Shown: piece by piece, positions 45,886-56,051 of the stretch
Layout: each line of letters starts with the position of its first letter
Numbering within the stretch: position 1 is the first letter of the stretch
NCBI RefSeq assembly: GCF_000712975.1
Contig: NZ_JHQL01000004.1
Span: 62,001-126,000, forward strand
DNA: 64,000 bases
Direction: 5' to 3'
Origin: Vreelandella neptunia
Lineage (GTDB): Bacteria; Pseudomonadota; Gammaproteobacteria; Pseudomonadales; Halomonadaceae
Program-made: the position numbers and the translations under genes
Notes under the pieces: generated by a model
The model's database searches: none
Told to the model about the DNA's origin: nothing
Seen by the model: only the letters and a program-made list of their open reading frames with translations

Positions 45886-46323
45886 ATGATGCTTGCAATG
45901 TCGACCAAACAAAAAACAGGCATTAATGAAGAACGCCGAGCGTGCCCACTTAAACAACAGCCAGCTCTAGATTATGGCAGGGGCGCTAGCGTTGATTATC
46001 GCACTTATTATCGTACCTATGACCACACCTATGTTGGCAACGCTGGCTCGATTCCAACGCTCGCACTGCTAATAGCCAGGTCACATATGATGATGAGCGC
46101 TATAGAGAATGGGGAACAGGAAAACCTACTGCAACATCTACAGCGAATTATTTTCTTAGCAACACAATGTGACATGCCACATATCGTGAATGAAGCAGAA
46201 GCAGTCGTTCATCGTTTTAATGAAAATAATTTTAAGAACATGAGCATACACGAAATTACTGCGCACTGTGCCCGCCTTCACCACAGGGTTAGCGCAGCAT
46301 TTTCACACGATGAAAATTTATAA
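45886..46323 (+). CDS. Small helical protein of an unnamed family, paralogue A
   Basis: 145 residues. The second half is helical: LALLIARSHMMMSAIENGEQENLLQHLQRIIFLATQCDMPHIVNEAEAVVHRF, then HEITAHCARLHHRVSAAF. Two other proteins (58413-58742 and 62081-62443) share the A-x3-M, (E)AG/CDMP, A-x-x-x-L and KLHH-like pattern, so they appear to be paralogues. No signal peptide is seen. It is the first gene of the fibre operon and may be a regulatory or phosphotransfer-like helical protein; that function is a guess. Confidence 0.7.
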   Translation: MMLAMSTKQKTGINEERRACPLKQQPALDYGRGASVDYRTYYRTYDHTYVGNAGSIPTLALLIARSHMMMSAIENGEQENLLQHLQRIIFLATQCDMPHIVNEAEAVVHRFNENNFKNMSIHEITAHCARLHHRVSAAFSHDENL

Positions 46324-46359
46324 TTTCACTGTTCACACTAAAAACTTTTGGAGTCAGCC

Positions 46360-47133
46360 ATGGTGAGGCTAATAAATTTAAAGCGGCATCTTGCTTGCAC
46401 TAATACGCTTCAACTCAATATGCTTCAATTAAAAATAGCTGGCCTGGCTATATGTTCACTTTTCATTTCTCCTGTACAAGCTAATGGTTTCGGAGAAAAC
46501 ACCCCCTGGCAGTTCAACACAGCCAATGACCGCATCGCTAAAACAAGTACAGCCGATCTTATTGAGCGAAAGCAAGGCGGATATTATGACAGCTTTCAAG
46601 TAAACAACACTTACAACACTAGTAATATTACAGACATTAACGGTGATCAAATAAACTGTTTTCAACAAGCAATTACTACTGGTAATGATGGCACACAGTT
46701 TGCTGATGGCGCCTCATCTTCACCGACTACCGGCAGTCAAGGTGATATTGGCTCATCAGCTGTCGGCAATGAAAGCTATTCCGATGTTAGCGGTTCCAGT
46801 CGCGATAGCAGCAATCAATACGGTCTTGATAGTTCAACGCCAAGCAACTCAAAACTCAGTGACTCAAAAATAAGCAACTCCACAGTAGATAACCCAACCC
46901 AAGCAAACCAACAAGCCAGTATCCGTCAAGACAATTTAAACAGTCAGCAAACATCTTCCGTTAGTGACTCCAATATTAGTAGCCGTGTCGGAAGCGTCGA
47001 CGCTTCAGGTGGCAGAACCAGTCAAGCCCTTAACTCAAGTCAAACAAACCGAGATAGTCACTTACAGGCTTCTATCACGGGAAGCACTGGCTGCTCATTT
47101 GTGCGTCCCGCCTCAACCAGTGCGTCTCCATGA
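46360..47133 (+). CDS. Secreted Ser/Asn/Gln-rich protein, possible minor fibre subunit
   Basis: 257 residues from the ATG at 46360 (GGAG upstream). A signal peptide ends near PVQANG. The conserved-looking start ENTPWQFNTANDRIAKTSTADLIERKQGGYYDSFQ is followed by a low-complexity tail rich in Ser, Asn, Gln, Thr and Asp, with two cysteines (INCFQQ and GCSFVRP). It is not recognised as a named family. Its place just before a CsgG/HfaB-like gene resembles HfaA or curli minor subunits, so a fibre nucleator or anchor is plausible. The stop overlaps the start region of the next reading frame. Confidence 0.65.
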   Translation: MVRLINLKRHLACTNTLQLNMLQLKIAGLAICSLFISPVQANGFGENTPWQFNTANDRIAKTSTADLIERKQGGYYDSFQVNNTYNTSNITDINGDQINCFQQAITTGNDGTQFADGASSSPTTGSQGDIGSSAVGNESYSDVSGSSRDSSNQYGLDSSTPSNSKLSDSKISNSTVDNPTQANQQASIRQDNLNSQQTSSVSDSNISSRVGSVDASGGRTSQALNSSQTNRDSHLQASITGSTGCSFVRPASTSASP

Positions 47134-47228
47134 TGAATATTTCACGTTCCTCAATAAAAAAAGTTAATCGCTTTAACGCTACCGCTCAAAAGCCATTTAT
47201 TAAAAAGCATCAAGGAGTGAGCTACGTG

Positions 47229-48491
47229 ATGAAGGTTGCCACTAAGTTACGAATCAGTTCTGCCTTGGCATGCGCCTTGTTCCTGTCTGGCTGCGTGAGT
47301 GTTTCAGCGACCCAGAAGCATCCGATGGAATCTGCCGTACTTAATGGCCCACCCGTCACCGACAACCGCACGCCCATTGATGATGCGCTTCAGTGCTATG
47401 CCCAAAGACTGCGTGACGCCCAATCAACCACCTCAGCGCCGCTCAAACTTGCCGTTGGCAATATTAAAGATTACACGGGCAAATTTAGCGAATTAGACGG
47501 TGGAAACCCGATCACCCAAGGTGGCTCTCTGATGGTCATTTCAGCGTTGGGTAAGTTACGAGGAGCCGTGCAACTTTTTGAGCGATTTGACACGCAAGTG
47601 GCCGAAATGGAGTTGGGCTATATGGATCAGCGCCGCTTGGGCGACGGCCAGATACATGTGGTTAACGACGCCGGTACCCAACAGCAGGTGCCGTGGCGCC
47701 CCTACTACGGCGGCTCCATTATGGAAACCGACTATTACATCGTTGGTGGTATTACCGAGCTTAACTACAACATTAGTTCTGGCGGTGCCGAGGTGCGTGT
47801 CAACGGCATCGGACCAAGGGTCAGAACTTACACGGTCAATGTTGCCGCTGACCTACGCATTGTTGATACCAAAACGTTGGCTGTTGTCGACACCACGTCG
47901 TTGCAAAAACAGATCATCGGCTACGAAGTTGGCTTCGAAGTGTTCCGTTTTTTCAGTGACAACTTGGTAGACATCAACGCGGGCAACAAGAATCAGGAGC
48001 CGCTTCAGCTAGGTGTTAGAACAACGCTAGAAATGGGCGTGATGGAGCTACTAAGCACCGCTACTGGAGTTTCCTATCGTGAATGTCTTGATTTCAACAG
48101 AGCTGCCGAACCAGCTGTCAGCCCACCGTTGCCGCCCCCTGAAACCGCTGCCATCCAACGGCATCACGAAGTTCGCTTTGATGCGAACAGCGCTGAACTG
48201 ACGCCTGAAGGCAATCAAGTGGTCGCCGACGCTGCCCAGGAGGCTCTAGCAGGAGCAGGAGCAGACCTGCTAGTAGAAGGCCACACCGACTCCGCTGGTG
48301 ATGACGTTTACAACCTCTACTTATCCCGCACCCGTGCTGAAACCGTGGTAGACGCGCTGGCTACCTACGGTGTTCCTAGAGCGCGTATCTCCCTGGCCTG
48401 GTATGGGCAATCAGCACCCGCCATTGATAGGGGTGACGGTGTCTCTGAAGCCGCTAATCGTAGAGCCATCATTCACATTTTGGCGGAATAA
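47229..48491 (+). CDS. CsgG/HfaB-like secretion lipoprotein with OmpA domain
   Basis: 420 residues from the ATG at 47229; GTG at 47226 is equally well placed after AAGGAG. The lipobox is LFLSGC. Residues about 45-285 match the CsgG/HfaB pore domain (KLAVGNIKDYTGKFSELDGGNPITQGGSLMVISALG, VELFERFDT-like QLFERFDTQVAEMELG, YYIVGGITELNYNI). The C-terminal 110 residues are an OmpA-like domain (EVRFDANSAELTPEG, EGHTDSAGDDVYNLYLSRTRAETV, NRRAIIHI). CsgG forms an outer-membrane channel for unfolded subunits. Here the added OmpA domain would fix the channel to peptidoglycan. Confidence 0.87.
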   Translation: MKVATKLRISSALACALFLSGCVSVSATQKHPMESAVLNGPPVTDNRTPIDDALQCYAQRLRDAQSTTSAPLKLAVGNIKDYTGKFSELDGGNPITQGGSLMVISALGKLRGAVQLFERFDTQVAEMELGYMDQRRLGDGQIHVVNDAGTQQQVPWRPYYGGSIMETDYYIVGGITELNYNISSGGAEVRVNGIGPRVRTYTVNVAADLRIVDTKTLAVVDTTSLQKQIIGYEVGFEVFRFFSDNLVDINAGNKNQEPLQLGVRTTLEMGVMELLSTATGVSYRECLDFNRAAEPAVSPPLPPPETAAIQRHHEVRFDANSAELTPEGNQVVADAAQEALAGAGADLLVEGHTDSAGDDVYNLYLSRTRAETVVDALATYGVPRARISLAWYGQSAPAIDRGDGVSEAANRRAIIHILAE

Positions 48492-48535
48492 GTTTCCTTT
48501 CGACCATGGAAGGTCTCATTGGGAGTGCTACACCT

Positions 48536-49084
48536 ATGGGGCGAAACGTTGAGTGCGCGTACTGCCACACATGCCTAGATCACTGGAAAGCACTTTTATT
48601 AGCGCGCTGGTTAACTGCCTGTGTGCTGCTAATGAGTTTAATTGGCTTTTTATTAGTGGCCTCGGTGGCTCAGGCCCACGTGACACAGGCACAAACACAA
48701 CGCATGGCGGGCGTTGTCTTGGCACCTACGCTAAGCGCACAGCGTAAAGCGTGGGTACAAGCATCCATTGCCCACACGCTTACCACCCAAGCGCTAACAA
48801 GTTATGCAACGCGCGTCCCTCTCAATAGCGTGTTTACACCGCAGAATGACTCAGTACCACCCGCCACTGCGCTTGTAGAGACGCCTACCAGGACACCGCG
48901 CCAGCGGGCCATCCAACGGGGGCTGTTCACCACCCCTCTAGCCTGGCACCACGGGTTTGGCGCAAGACCGCTGTTATATCGCGCACCTGGGGCATCTATA
49001 CCGTGGGCACCTAGGCCACCCAACCAGTTCTCCCCTGCTGATCGCCAATGGCTGCTTAACCCCCTCCCTTGGTGGGAACGCTAA
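48536..49084 (+). CDS. Unknown secreted or membrane-anchored protein of the fibre operon
   Basis: 182 residues from the ATG at 48536 (GGGAG upstream); a start at 48506 is possible. One hydrophobic segment (about residues 24-46, LTACVLLMSLIGFLLVASVAQA) looks like a long signal peptide or anchor. The rest is Ala, Pro, Thr and Arg rich, with a Trp/Pro-rich tail. No family is recognised. Its place between the pore gene and the giant protein suggests a chaperone or assembly factor, which is only inference. Confidence 0.5.
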   Translation: MGRNVECAYCHTCLDHWKALLLARWLTACVLLMSLIGFLLVASVAQAHVTQAQTQRMAGVVLAPTLSAQRKAWVQASIAHTLTTQALTSYATRVPLNSVFTPQNDSVPPATALVETPTRTPRQRAIQRGLFTTPLAWHHGFGARPLLYRAPGASIPWAPRPPNQFSPADRQWLLNPLPWWER

Positions 49085-49346
49085 CGCCATGCCCTTAGCG
49101 ATTAGCCGGTTTTTCAACAACGCGCCAACCGTGGCGCTCAGCAATAGAAGGAGGTGCCCAATCAATCTGTTACCACTTTGGCGCGTTGTAGGCGCAGGCG
49201 TAAACGTAAACGCTGCTCTGCATTTTCCAGCCTAAGGTGCGGCCTGTCACAACGCGGCTCGACGACTAATAAGAAACAAAAGCAAGCGGTAAAAGAAGCA
49301 AAAAAAGCGCCCCCACCGGGCACTTAACCCAAACAGGAACGCAAGA

Positions 49347-52300
49347 ATGAAATATATAAAACTCGCCACAGCAGCAAGCCTAGCAGCGCTGATGGGCAGC
49401 CTGGCAACCGCCAAGGCAGCAGAAATAACGGTCGATAGCTTGTTTGTGCCTTCGGCTAACGGCTTCCAAGGGGTCGCAAACCCTGTCACAAACACCGGTG
49501 CTGTTACCGCCAACGCAACGGGAAACACCACGGCAGCAGATGAAGTCAGCACAGGATCTGGCACTGCGCCCTCCACCGCTAGCGTGGCCGGCAACCTGAT
49601 TTCCGCCGTTGCCACCGGTAATAACTTCACTGCAGGTGTAGACCTTGAGCTAATCAACGATGCGCTAGCAACCGGCGCTAACACCGCTGCAGAAGGCATC
49701 GCGGTGATTACCCGTTCGTTGAATACAGGCGTCATTGGCTCAACATCAACGGGTAACACGCTTGAAGTGGTACAGGAGAACTTCACCACCGGCTCGCTGG
49801 AAAACGTCGATAACCTGATTACCGCTCAGACCACACTAAACCGTGGCAGCACCGATGTGACCGGCCAAGTGCCCAGCGGTTATGCACCCACGGCATCAGG
49901 TAGCAACATTACGTTTGCTTCAGGCTCAACAACTGAACAACTTGCGTCCGATGCCGCTATCGCCACCGGCAGTGTGCAGCTCAACACGGATGGCGCCTCA
50001 GGGTCATCTGCCACAGCCGATGGCAACGATATTTTCCTGACAGTGACGCCAACAGCGGGCACCGCTGATGTTAGTGGTTCATTAGCACTGGATAGTAACG
50101 GTATCAACAGCCAGTTTGTTGGCAACACTGCCAGCTCGCTGATTGCTGTCGAGGCGGGTACTAACCCCACCTTTACCGGCAGCACAGCACTGAGCAATGT
50201 TCAGGCGAATCAAGGCGTCAGCACTACTACAGATGCACAAACCAATGGCAATGACATTATAGCCACGGTGGGTGCGACCACTGGCAGTGCAAGCAACACC
50301 CTAACGGGGGCGCTGAGCGTTTCTGCTAACACCATCTCCGCCTCGGCCACGGGTAACACGACCCAGGGTGTCAACGGCAATGCCGGTAACCAGTTCACCC
50401 TGGCCGATAGCCTCACCTTTGATGGCATCAGCACCTCGACACCCAATGCAAACGTTAACTTGTCCGGTGGCAACGCAGCGGGCGGAATTGACGCGGATCT
50501 GGCGCTGTTTAACTTCCAGGCCAACGACGGTGGGGATGGCCTGACCAGCGAGACAGCAAGCAACACCATTCGCGCCTTAAGCCAGAACCTAGACAGCGGC
50601 AGTATCGCGCTGGAAGGCAACGCGATTACCTCAACCGCTCGTGGCAACACCGGCAGCAACGCGATTGATGCTGGCGGCACCACCCGCGCTGCGTTTGAAG
50701 GCACAGCAGCATTAGCCAGTGCGCAGGTCAACAATGCCAGTGACACCACCGCGACGGTAACCGGCAGCACCATTGAAGCCCAGGTGGGTAATGATACCAC
50801 TACCGATCCCGCCGTAGGCAGCGCGATCACTGCGGGTAGCGTTACCCTTGATGCCAACCGCGTCACGGCGAACGCCATTGCTAACCAGATAGGCAATAGC
50901 CTAGACCTGGGGGCGGCTGACCTCACCCTGCTGCAAGAGGGTGGCAACCTTGGTAACAGCATGGCGGTATTAACCGGCGGCGACCGCGACAACGGCATTG
51001 CTGACAGCACCGCCGGTGCCAGCATTACCAACGTACAGGCCAACTTTAACAGCGCCACAACGGCCACTAACACCAACACCGCACTGCGTATTGATGCCGG
51101 TGACCTAGCGGGTGATGCCAACGGCGTTGACGGCAGCACGCTGGCGATTCTAGGCGGTTTAGGGGCAGATATTGATGCCGTGGCGGCAAGCTTAAGTGCC
51201 AGCAATAGCCTGAACCTTTCAGGCAATGCGATTAGCGGCAGCGCAGGCCTAAACAACCTGCAAGTGCTGGGTGAAACCGCCACCAACAACACTGTGTTGG
51301 CTTCGGTAACAGGCCCCACGGTTGAAATTTTGGCCGATACTGATCGTGGCACTGCCGCAGAAGGCATCACAGGTTCCAACCTAGAAATTCGCGATGTGGG
51401 CACCCGCGCCCTGGCCTATGGCACCACCGCCAACAATACGTTTAACGTAAATGCAGGCAGCGGCGTCACGCTAGCGAACGATGGCCCCCTGACGACGACT
51501 TACGCCTCAGAGGTAACAGTAAATACTGGTGCAGATGACGGTCAGTTCTTCGATGCCGCCGACGTGCCTACGGTCACCGCCAACTTTGGCCTGCTGAGCA
51601 ACCAAAGCGCCACCGCGGATACGATCTCCGCCGAAATTACCGGCACTACCGCGCCTTATCGAATTGAGGTCGGTGATAGCAGCGTCGATCCGAATGTAGG
51701 AGACGTATTGGCGAGCAGGGTTGAGGTCGAAAACAACGCTCTCAGCGCGCTGGCCTTTGGTAACCAGTCCACTAACGATATGGACCTGGACTTAGGCAAC
51801 GTCACCCTCGCTACATTTGCCGACAGCACCTATGCGCCGGTCGCTAATGTCACCAACGTACAGTCGTTAGGTGCCGATACCTCGGTCTCTTCCACCATCA
51901 ACACCGGCGGCGCGGGCTTTGAAGCAGTGGTCGCTTACGATGTCACCGATTCCACGGTGTCTGTTTCTGATAACACCACCCAGGCCCAGGCCTTTGGCAA
52001 TAGCGCCGCTGGCAACCGCTTAGCGGTGACCGGTGGTGACATAGTAGTGGCACCGACCATCCCCGAAGCCGTACTTTCAGGTATCAGCCTGAGCATTGGC
52101 GATGGCGACAACATAGCCGATGCGGCCTTCTCGGTGCAGAACGCCCAGTCCGGTGCCAATAGCGTTAGCGCTGGCCTGGATGATGGCGCCGCTTCTGCCA
52201 ATATGGGCAGCCGCATTGCCATTGGCGGCGATGTGGTCAGCAGCAACGTGATGCAAGACGGCAACCAGTTCTCCGCCACGGCGGTTAACAACCAAGCGGT

Positions 52301-55300
52301 CAACGACCTGGTATTTGAGGACGTCACCACCCTAGGGGCCACCGGTGGCATTGCCAACTTCCAGGTAGTCAGCAGCACCACAAGTGCATCGACGGGGGTA
52401 GCGGGGACTGAGCCAACTCTGGGAACATTGGATCAGCCGTTTAGTGTTTCGGTTTCGGCTTTAGTACCTGCTAATTTGACTCAAACTGGCGCAGGTGCGG
52501 AAGTTACCCTTACTGGTGGAGTTTTAGTTGCCGATAGTTCCAGCTTTTCTACTGATCAGATCGCTGCTTTAACGGCAGATGGCTGGGACTACAATTCTAC
52601 GAGTGAGCAATTATCTATATCAGCAAGTACCCTCGGAACTATTTCACTCACAGACTACACTGCCCTTTTTAATGGCGACCCTGTTAGCTTAAATAACCAA
52701 GTCGACGGCATTCCACCCTCCGACGGCGACCCCGCCTCCAACGCCATTCTGACTCAGATTGGTGGTAATAGCGGTAGTATCACTGACTCCACCGTCTCGG
52801 TTTCCGAGAACATGGATATGGCGACCACCCGCGCCAACGATGCTGTTAACCGCCTAACTGCCAGCGCGGTTACCCTGGAACCAGCGCGTGGTGAGACTGA
52901 AGCCTCAGCATCCATCGATTCATCAGTGTCCGCAGATGCCGACTTTGCGCTGGGCAACTACCAGCAACTGCGCAATACGGGCACCACCGAAGCTGACGCC
53001 GCTATGACCCTGGGCATTACCGTTGCCGATCCAGGTAATTCTGCCGAGGCCGTGACCAGCGATTCCTCACTGGCCGTGGACGATAACCGCCAGCAGGCCG
53101 ATGCGATTGGCAACAACGCCATTAACCGTATCGATATCAGCGGCACCAATGCTGGTGATACCAGCATAGCAGCGGGCGGTGGCGTTACCAGCGCACTAGC
53201 CTCGTTCCAGCAGGCAGAGAACGGCGAAAACGTTAACGCTAGCAGCTGGATGGAAGCTTACGCCCCCGCCAGCCTGCGTGACGGCTCTAGCCTGAGCATT
53301 TCCAACAACGAAACGGTCGCCACAGGCACCGTAAACCGGGTGGATAATGCCAGCACGGTTGACGTTAATACGCTAGCAGGGAGCTTAGGAGGACAGGTAT
53401 CTGCAGGCGTGACACTCGCTGGCACAGCCAACCTAAGTGTTGCGAGCGCATCTGCCGATCAAGCGCTGCTTAGCCAGCAAGCGGCGGGTACTGGCACGCT
53501 GAGCACTGACGCCACTCTGCGGTTATTCAACCAGGAACTGAACGGCGCGGGCGATATCGGCATTGTGGATAGCAGCGTCACCATGAGCGGCAACACCGCC
53601 CAGGCGACCGGCCGTGCTAACCAAGCCAATAACCTGCTAAGCCTCTCGGCGAACACTCTGGGTGCCACCGGCGCACTGGCCAATGCCCAGACAAGCGCCA
53701 CTGCGGTAGACACAACCGCGACGGGTAACATCAGCCTGCAGATGAATGCGCAGGACACTACGGGCGATGTGAGCGCGCTGCAAGCCTCAACGGTTGAGCT
53801 GAACAGCAACCGTGTACTGGCAGCGGCTGAGGGCAACCGGGCTAGCAACGAGTTAGCGCTGGACGCTTCAGCAGGCTATGGCGCACTCACGCTATCGGCA
53901 GCGAACGCTAATCTATCGTTAACCAGCCCACAGGTAAGAACGGCACCCTTTGGCCTATCTAGCTACCAAGGTAATACAGGCGCTATTGATGCCGACGCTG
54001 AGGGTGGCGTGCTAGCTGAATTTGCCAGCAACGAAGTCTCGGTGGTCAACGATTCGACTGTGACGCTTAACGCTAACGTATTTGATGCAACAGCCTCTGC
54101 CAATGTGGTTAGCAACCTGATGGAAGAGCGGGCAGCAGCTGGTGGCAATGCCAGCCTGGCGCTAAGCAGCGGTCAGATCAATGAAGGAGCGGTAACAGCA
54201 AACGCTGGCACGTCAACCACGCCGTTGTATATCGACATCGCGGCTTCAGGCAGTGCTACTGGCACGACTGATGCCATCATCGTCGACTCTGCCCTGGCAG
54301 TGCTGGATAACCGCATGTTGGCAACCGCACGTGGCAACACCGGCAGCAACGTGATGGACGCTCAGGTGGGCCCGCAAACCACGGCTAATACCGCTGGCCC
54401 AGCAATCGCGAGCGATGATATTGCTGTTGGTACCTCAGCCACCTATGCGTTGTTCAGCGGCCAGCGCAATACCGACAGCGTGACTGCCGGTGCAGTCACC
54501 GAGATTGGTGTCTCCGCTGAAACGACCAATGACTTGGTGGTGGATAGCAGCTCGATTACCCTGAGCGGCAACATTCAGCAGGCCATGGCGGTAAGCAACA
54601 ATATCGCCAATACGCTAATGCTCAGCGGTACCAATAACGGCGATGCTACCGGCCAGGGCGTCACTTCCAGCCTGGCTTCCTGGCAGGAACAATCTGGCAC
54701 TACTAACGCAGTCGCGGCCAACAGTGACCTGACGCTAAGCGCACCAGCGCAGCTAACGGATTCCACCACGGAGATCACCAATAACGCCAGTGTCGCTATG
54801 GCGGTGTTGAATGAAGCCAGCAATATGGCCTCCATTGACTTCACCAACCTAGGGTCCTCGGCTGCTCCTGCCTCGCCTACCCAAGCAACGCTAAATGCTG
54901 GGATTTCTGCCTACGGCACGGCGGATAATCTGGTGTCTAATATCCAGCTAGCCAACGCCACGGATAGCACTGTCTCCAGCACGGCCTCTCTCGAAGCGAT
55001 CAATCAAGAAGCCGCTGCGGGTGCCTTTGCTAACGGCGTTAATGCCAGCAATATCGGCATTATGGGCAACGTGGCCCAGGCGCAGTCGGTGGCTAACCTG
55101 GCCAACAGCACGCTTAACCTGAACGCTGACGGCAATTTGTCTGCGACTGGCGGGGTGGTTAACTTCCAGGAAAATGCGGTTGCTACGTCAGCAAACGCCT
55201 TGGGAGCGCTAGGAACTTCTCTAGATACCACCGGCACGGCAATCACCACACTGAATGGCTCTTCTGTACGGGTTGACAATAACCGTGTAGTGGCCACTGG

Positions 55301-55826
55301 GGTGGGTAACCAAGCGACCAACGTGCTGAACGTTACCGCCGGTGCGGGCTATCAGAGCCCAAGTGCTGCTGGTGCTACGGCGTCGGGTGCTACCAACACC
55401 GACGCGCTGGCCACAGCAAGCTTTGCGGTGCTGAATGCCCAGAGCAACACCGCTGGGGTCACTGCAACGGTTAATGGCAGTGCGTTAGCCAACTTTACTG
55501 GCGGTTTTTCACCAGGCTTCCCCACTGTGGATGGCTCTAGCCTCTCAGTGTCTGGCAACCGCTTTGCTGCCACCGCCACGGGTAACTCGGCCACTAACCT
55601 GATGACCGCCTCAACGCTACCGTCCGGCAATGCCGGTATGGCGCTGACCAGTTCTCAGGTGAACAGCGGCGCGGTGTTGGCCTCGGCGAATAGTGTGAAC
55701 ATTGGCGTCAACACCGGTGGTGTGGGCACCCAGGGGTCTACGACCAGCATTGGCGGCAATGCCATCACGGCCAGCGCAACGGGTAACGTTGTTAGCAGCC
55801 GTTTGGCGAGCACTAGCCGCTTCTAA
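49347..55826 (+). CDS. Giant repetitive secreted protein, putative amyloid-like adhesin (HfaD-like)
   Basis: 2159 residues with a signal peptide ending at AKAA (about residue 25). About 25 imperfect repeats recur, roughly every 85 residues, each built around N-x-x-x-A-x-A-x-G-N-x-x-x-N-x-L (for example ITSTARGNTGSN, QQADAIGNNAINRI, VVATGVGNQATNVL, FAATATGNSATNLM). Between them lie Gly/Ser/Thr-rich strands often ending in Q-x-N-x-G. This resembles curlin-type and HfaD-type beta repeats. By eye, the mature protein has no Lys, His or Cys. A block at about residues 1015-1118 does not follow the pattern. The C-terminus ends in Phe. A beta-solenoid surface fibre or adhesin secreted through the upstream CsgG-like channel is likely. 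AGGAACG precedes the ATG. Confidence 0.8.
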   Translation: MKYIKLATAASLAALMGSLATAKAAEITVDSLFVPSANGFQGVANPVTNTGAVTANATGNTTAADEVSTGSGTAPSTASVAGNLISAVATGNNFTAGVDLELINDALATGANTAAEGIAVITRSLNTGVIGSTSTGNTLEVVQENFTTGSLENVDNLITAQTTLNRGSTDVTGQVPSGYAPTASGSNITFASGSTTEQLASDAAIATGSVQLNTDGASGSSATADGNDIFLTVTPTAGTADVSGSLALDSNGINSQFVGNTASSLIAVEAGTNPTFTGSTALSNVQANQGVSTTTDAQTNGNDIIATVGATTGSASNTLTGALSVSANTISASATGNTTQGVNGNAGNQFTLADSLTFDGISTSTPNANVNLSGGNAAGGIDADLALFNFQANDGGDGLTSETASNTIRALSQNLDSGSIALEGNAITSTARGNTGSNAIDAGGTTRAAFEGTAALASAQVNNASDTTATVTGSTIEAQVGNDTTTDPAVGSAITAGSVTLDANRVTANAIANQIGNSLDLGAADLTLLQEGGNLGNSMAVLTGGDRDNGIADSTAGASITNVQANFNSATTATNTNTALRIDAGDLAGDANGVDGSTLAILGGLGADIDAVAASLSASNSLNLSGNAISGSAGLNNLQVLGETATNNTVLASVTGPTVEILADTDRGTAAEGITGSNLEIRDVGTRALAYGTTANNTFNVNAGSGVTLANDGPLTTTYASEVTVNTGADDGQFFDAADVPTVTANFGLLSNQSATADTISAEITGTTAPYRIEVGDSSVDPNVGDVLASRVEVENNALSALAFGNQSTNDMDLDLGNVTLATFADSTYAPVANVTNVQSLGADTSVSSTINTGGAGFEAVVAYDVTDSTVSVSDNTTQAQAFGNSAAGNRLAVTGGDIVVAPTIPEAVLSGISLSIGDGDNIADAAFSVQNAQSGANSVSAGLDDGAASANMGSRIAIGGDVVSSNVMQDGNQFSATAVNNQAVNDLVFEDVTTLGATGGIANFQVVSSTTSASTGVAGTEPTLGTLDQPFSVSVSALVPANLTQTGAGAEVTLTGGVLVADSSSFSTDQIAALTADGWDYNSTSEQLSISASTLGTISLTDYTALFNGDPVSLNNQVDGIPPSDGDPASNAILTQIGGNSGSITDSTVSVSENMDMATTRANDAVNRLTASAVTLEPARGETEASASIDSSVSADADFALGNYQQLRNTGTTEADAAMTLGITVADPGNSAEAVTSDSSLAVDDNRQQADAIGNNAINRIDISGTNAGDTSIAAGGGVTSALASFQQAENGENVNASSWMEAYAPASLRDGSSLSISNNETVATGTVNRVDNASTVDVNTLAGSLGGQVSAGVTLAGTANLSVASASADQALLSQQAAGTGTLSTDATLRLFNQELNGAGDIGIVDSSVTMSGNTAQATGRANQANNLLSLSANTLGATGALANAQTSATAVDTTATGNISLQMNAQDTTGDVSALQASTVELNSNRVLAAAEGNRASNELALDASAGYGALTLSAANANLSLTSPQVRTAPFGLSSYQGNTGAIDADAEGGVLAEFASNEVSVVNDSTVTLNANVFDATASANVVSNLMEERAAAGGNASLALSSGQINEGAVTANAGTSTTPLYIDIAASGSATGTTDAIIVDSALAVLDNRMLATARGNTGSNVMDAQVGPQTTANTAGPAIASDDIAVGTSATYALFSGQRNTDSVTAGAVTEIGVSAETTNDLVVDSSSITLSGNIQQAMAVSNNIANTLMLSGTNNGDATGQGVTSSLASWQEQSGTTNAVAANSDLTLSAPAQLTDSTTEITNNASVAMAVLNEASNMASIDFTNLGSSAAPASPTQATLNAGISAYGTADNLVSNIQLANATDSTVSSTASLEAINQEAAAGAFANGVNASNIGIMGNVAQAQSVANLANSTLNLNADGNLSATGGVVNFQENAVATSANALGALGTSLDTTGTAITTLNGSSVRVDNNRVVATGVGNQATNVLNVTAGAGYQSPSAAGATASGATNTDALATASFAVLNAQSNTAGVTATVNGSALANFTGGFSPGFPTVDGSSLSVSGNRFAATATGNSATNLMTASTLPSGNAGMALTSSQVNSGAVLASANSVNIGVNTGGVGTQGSTTSIGGNAITASATGNVVSSRLASTSRF

Positions 55827-55839
55827 ACGCGGAGTAACT

Positions 55840-55866
55840 AACCGGGCGGGCATGCTCGCCCGGTTT
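55840..55866 (+). terminator. GC-rich hairpin after the giant gene
   Basis: A 9-bp stem (55840-55848 with 55857-55865) with further inner pairing is followed by TTTCTTA. It could partly terminate or attenuate transcription into the downstream genes. Confidence 0.65.
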
Positions 55867-56051
55867 CTTAACTATCTTTTTTCAGCGTCACTTTTATTTT
55901 TAATAGGCTTAGGTTCGTGGTTAGCCGTTTAGCGCGCGTGCGCATTAAACGCCTAATTAACCACCATTACTCACCATTGCCGCTCGCCGCTTTAGCGCGT
56001 CGTTAAAGATAGCAATGGGTTAGAACCGTATAACGTGAACAGGAACGAAGT

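Noticed and set aside
49089..49235. 48-codon ORF between the fibre operon gene at 48536 and the giant gene
   Set aside because: It starts just after a stop codon but has no family match, signal peptide or good ribosome site.
50210..51403. A 397-codon minus-strand ORF inside the giant repeat gene, and several shorter ones
   Set aside because: The composition of the giant gene leaves the antisense frame open. The antisense product has no signal, domain or ribosome site.
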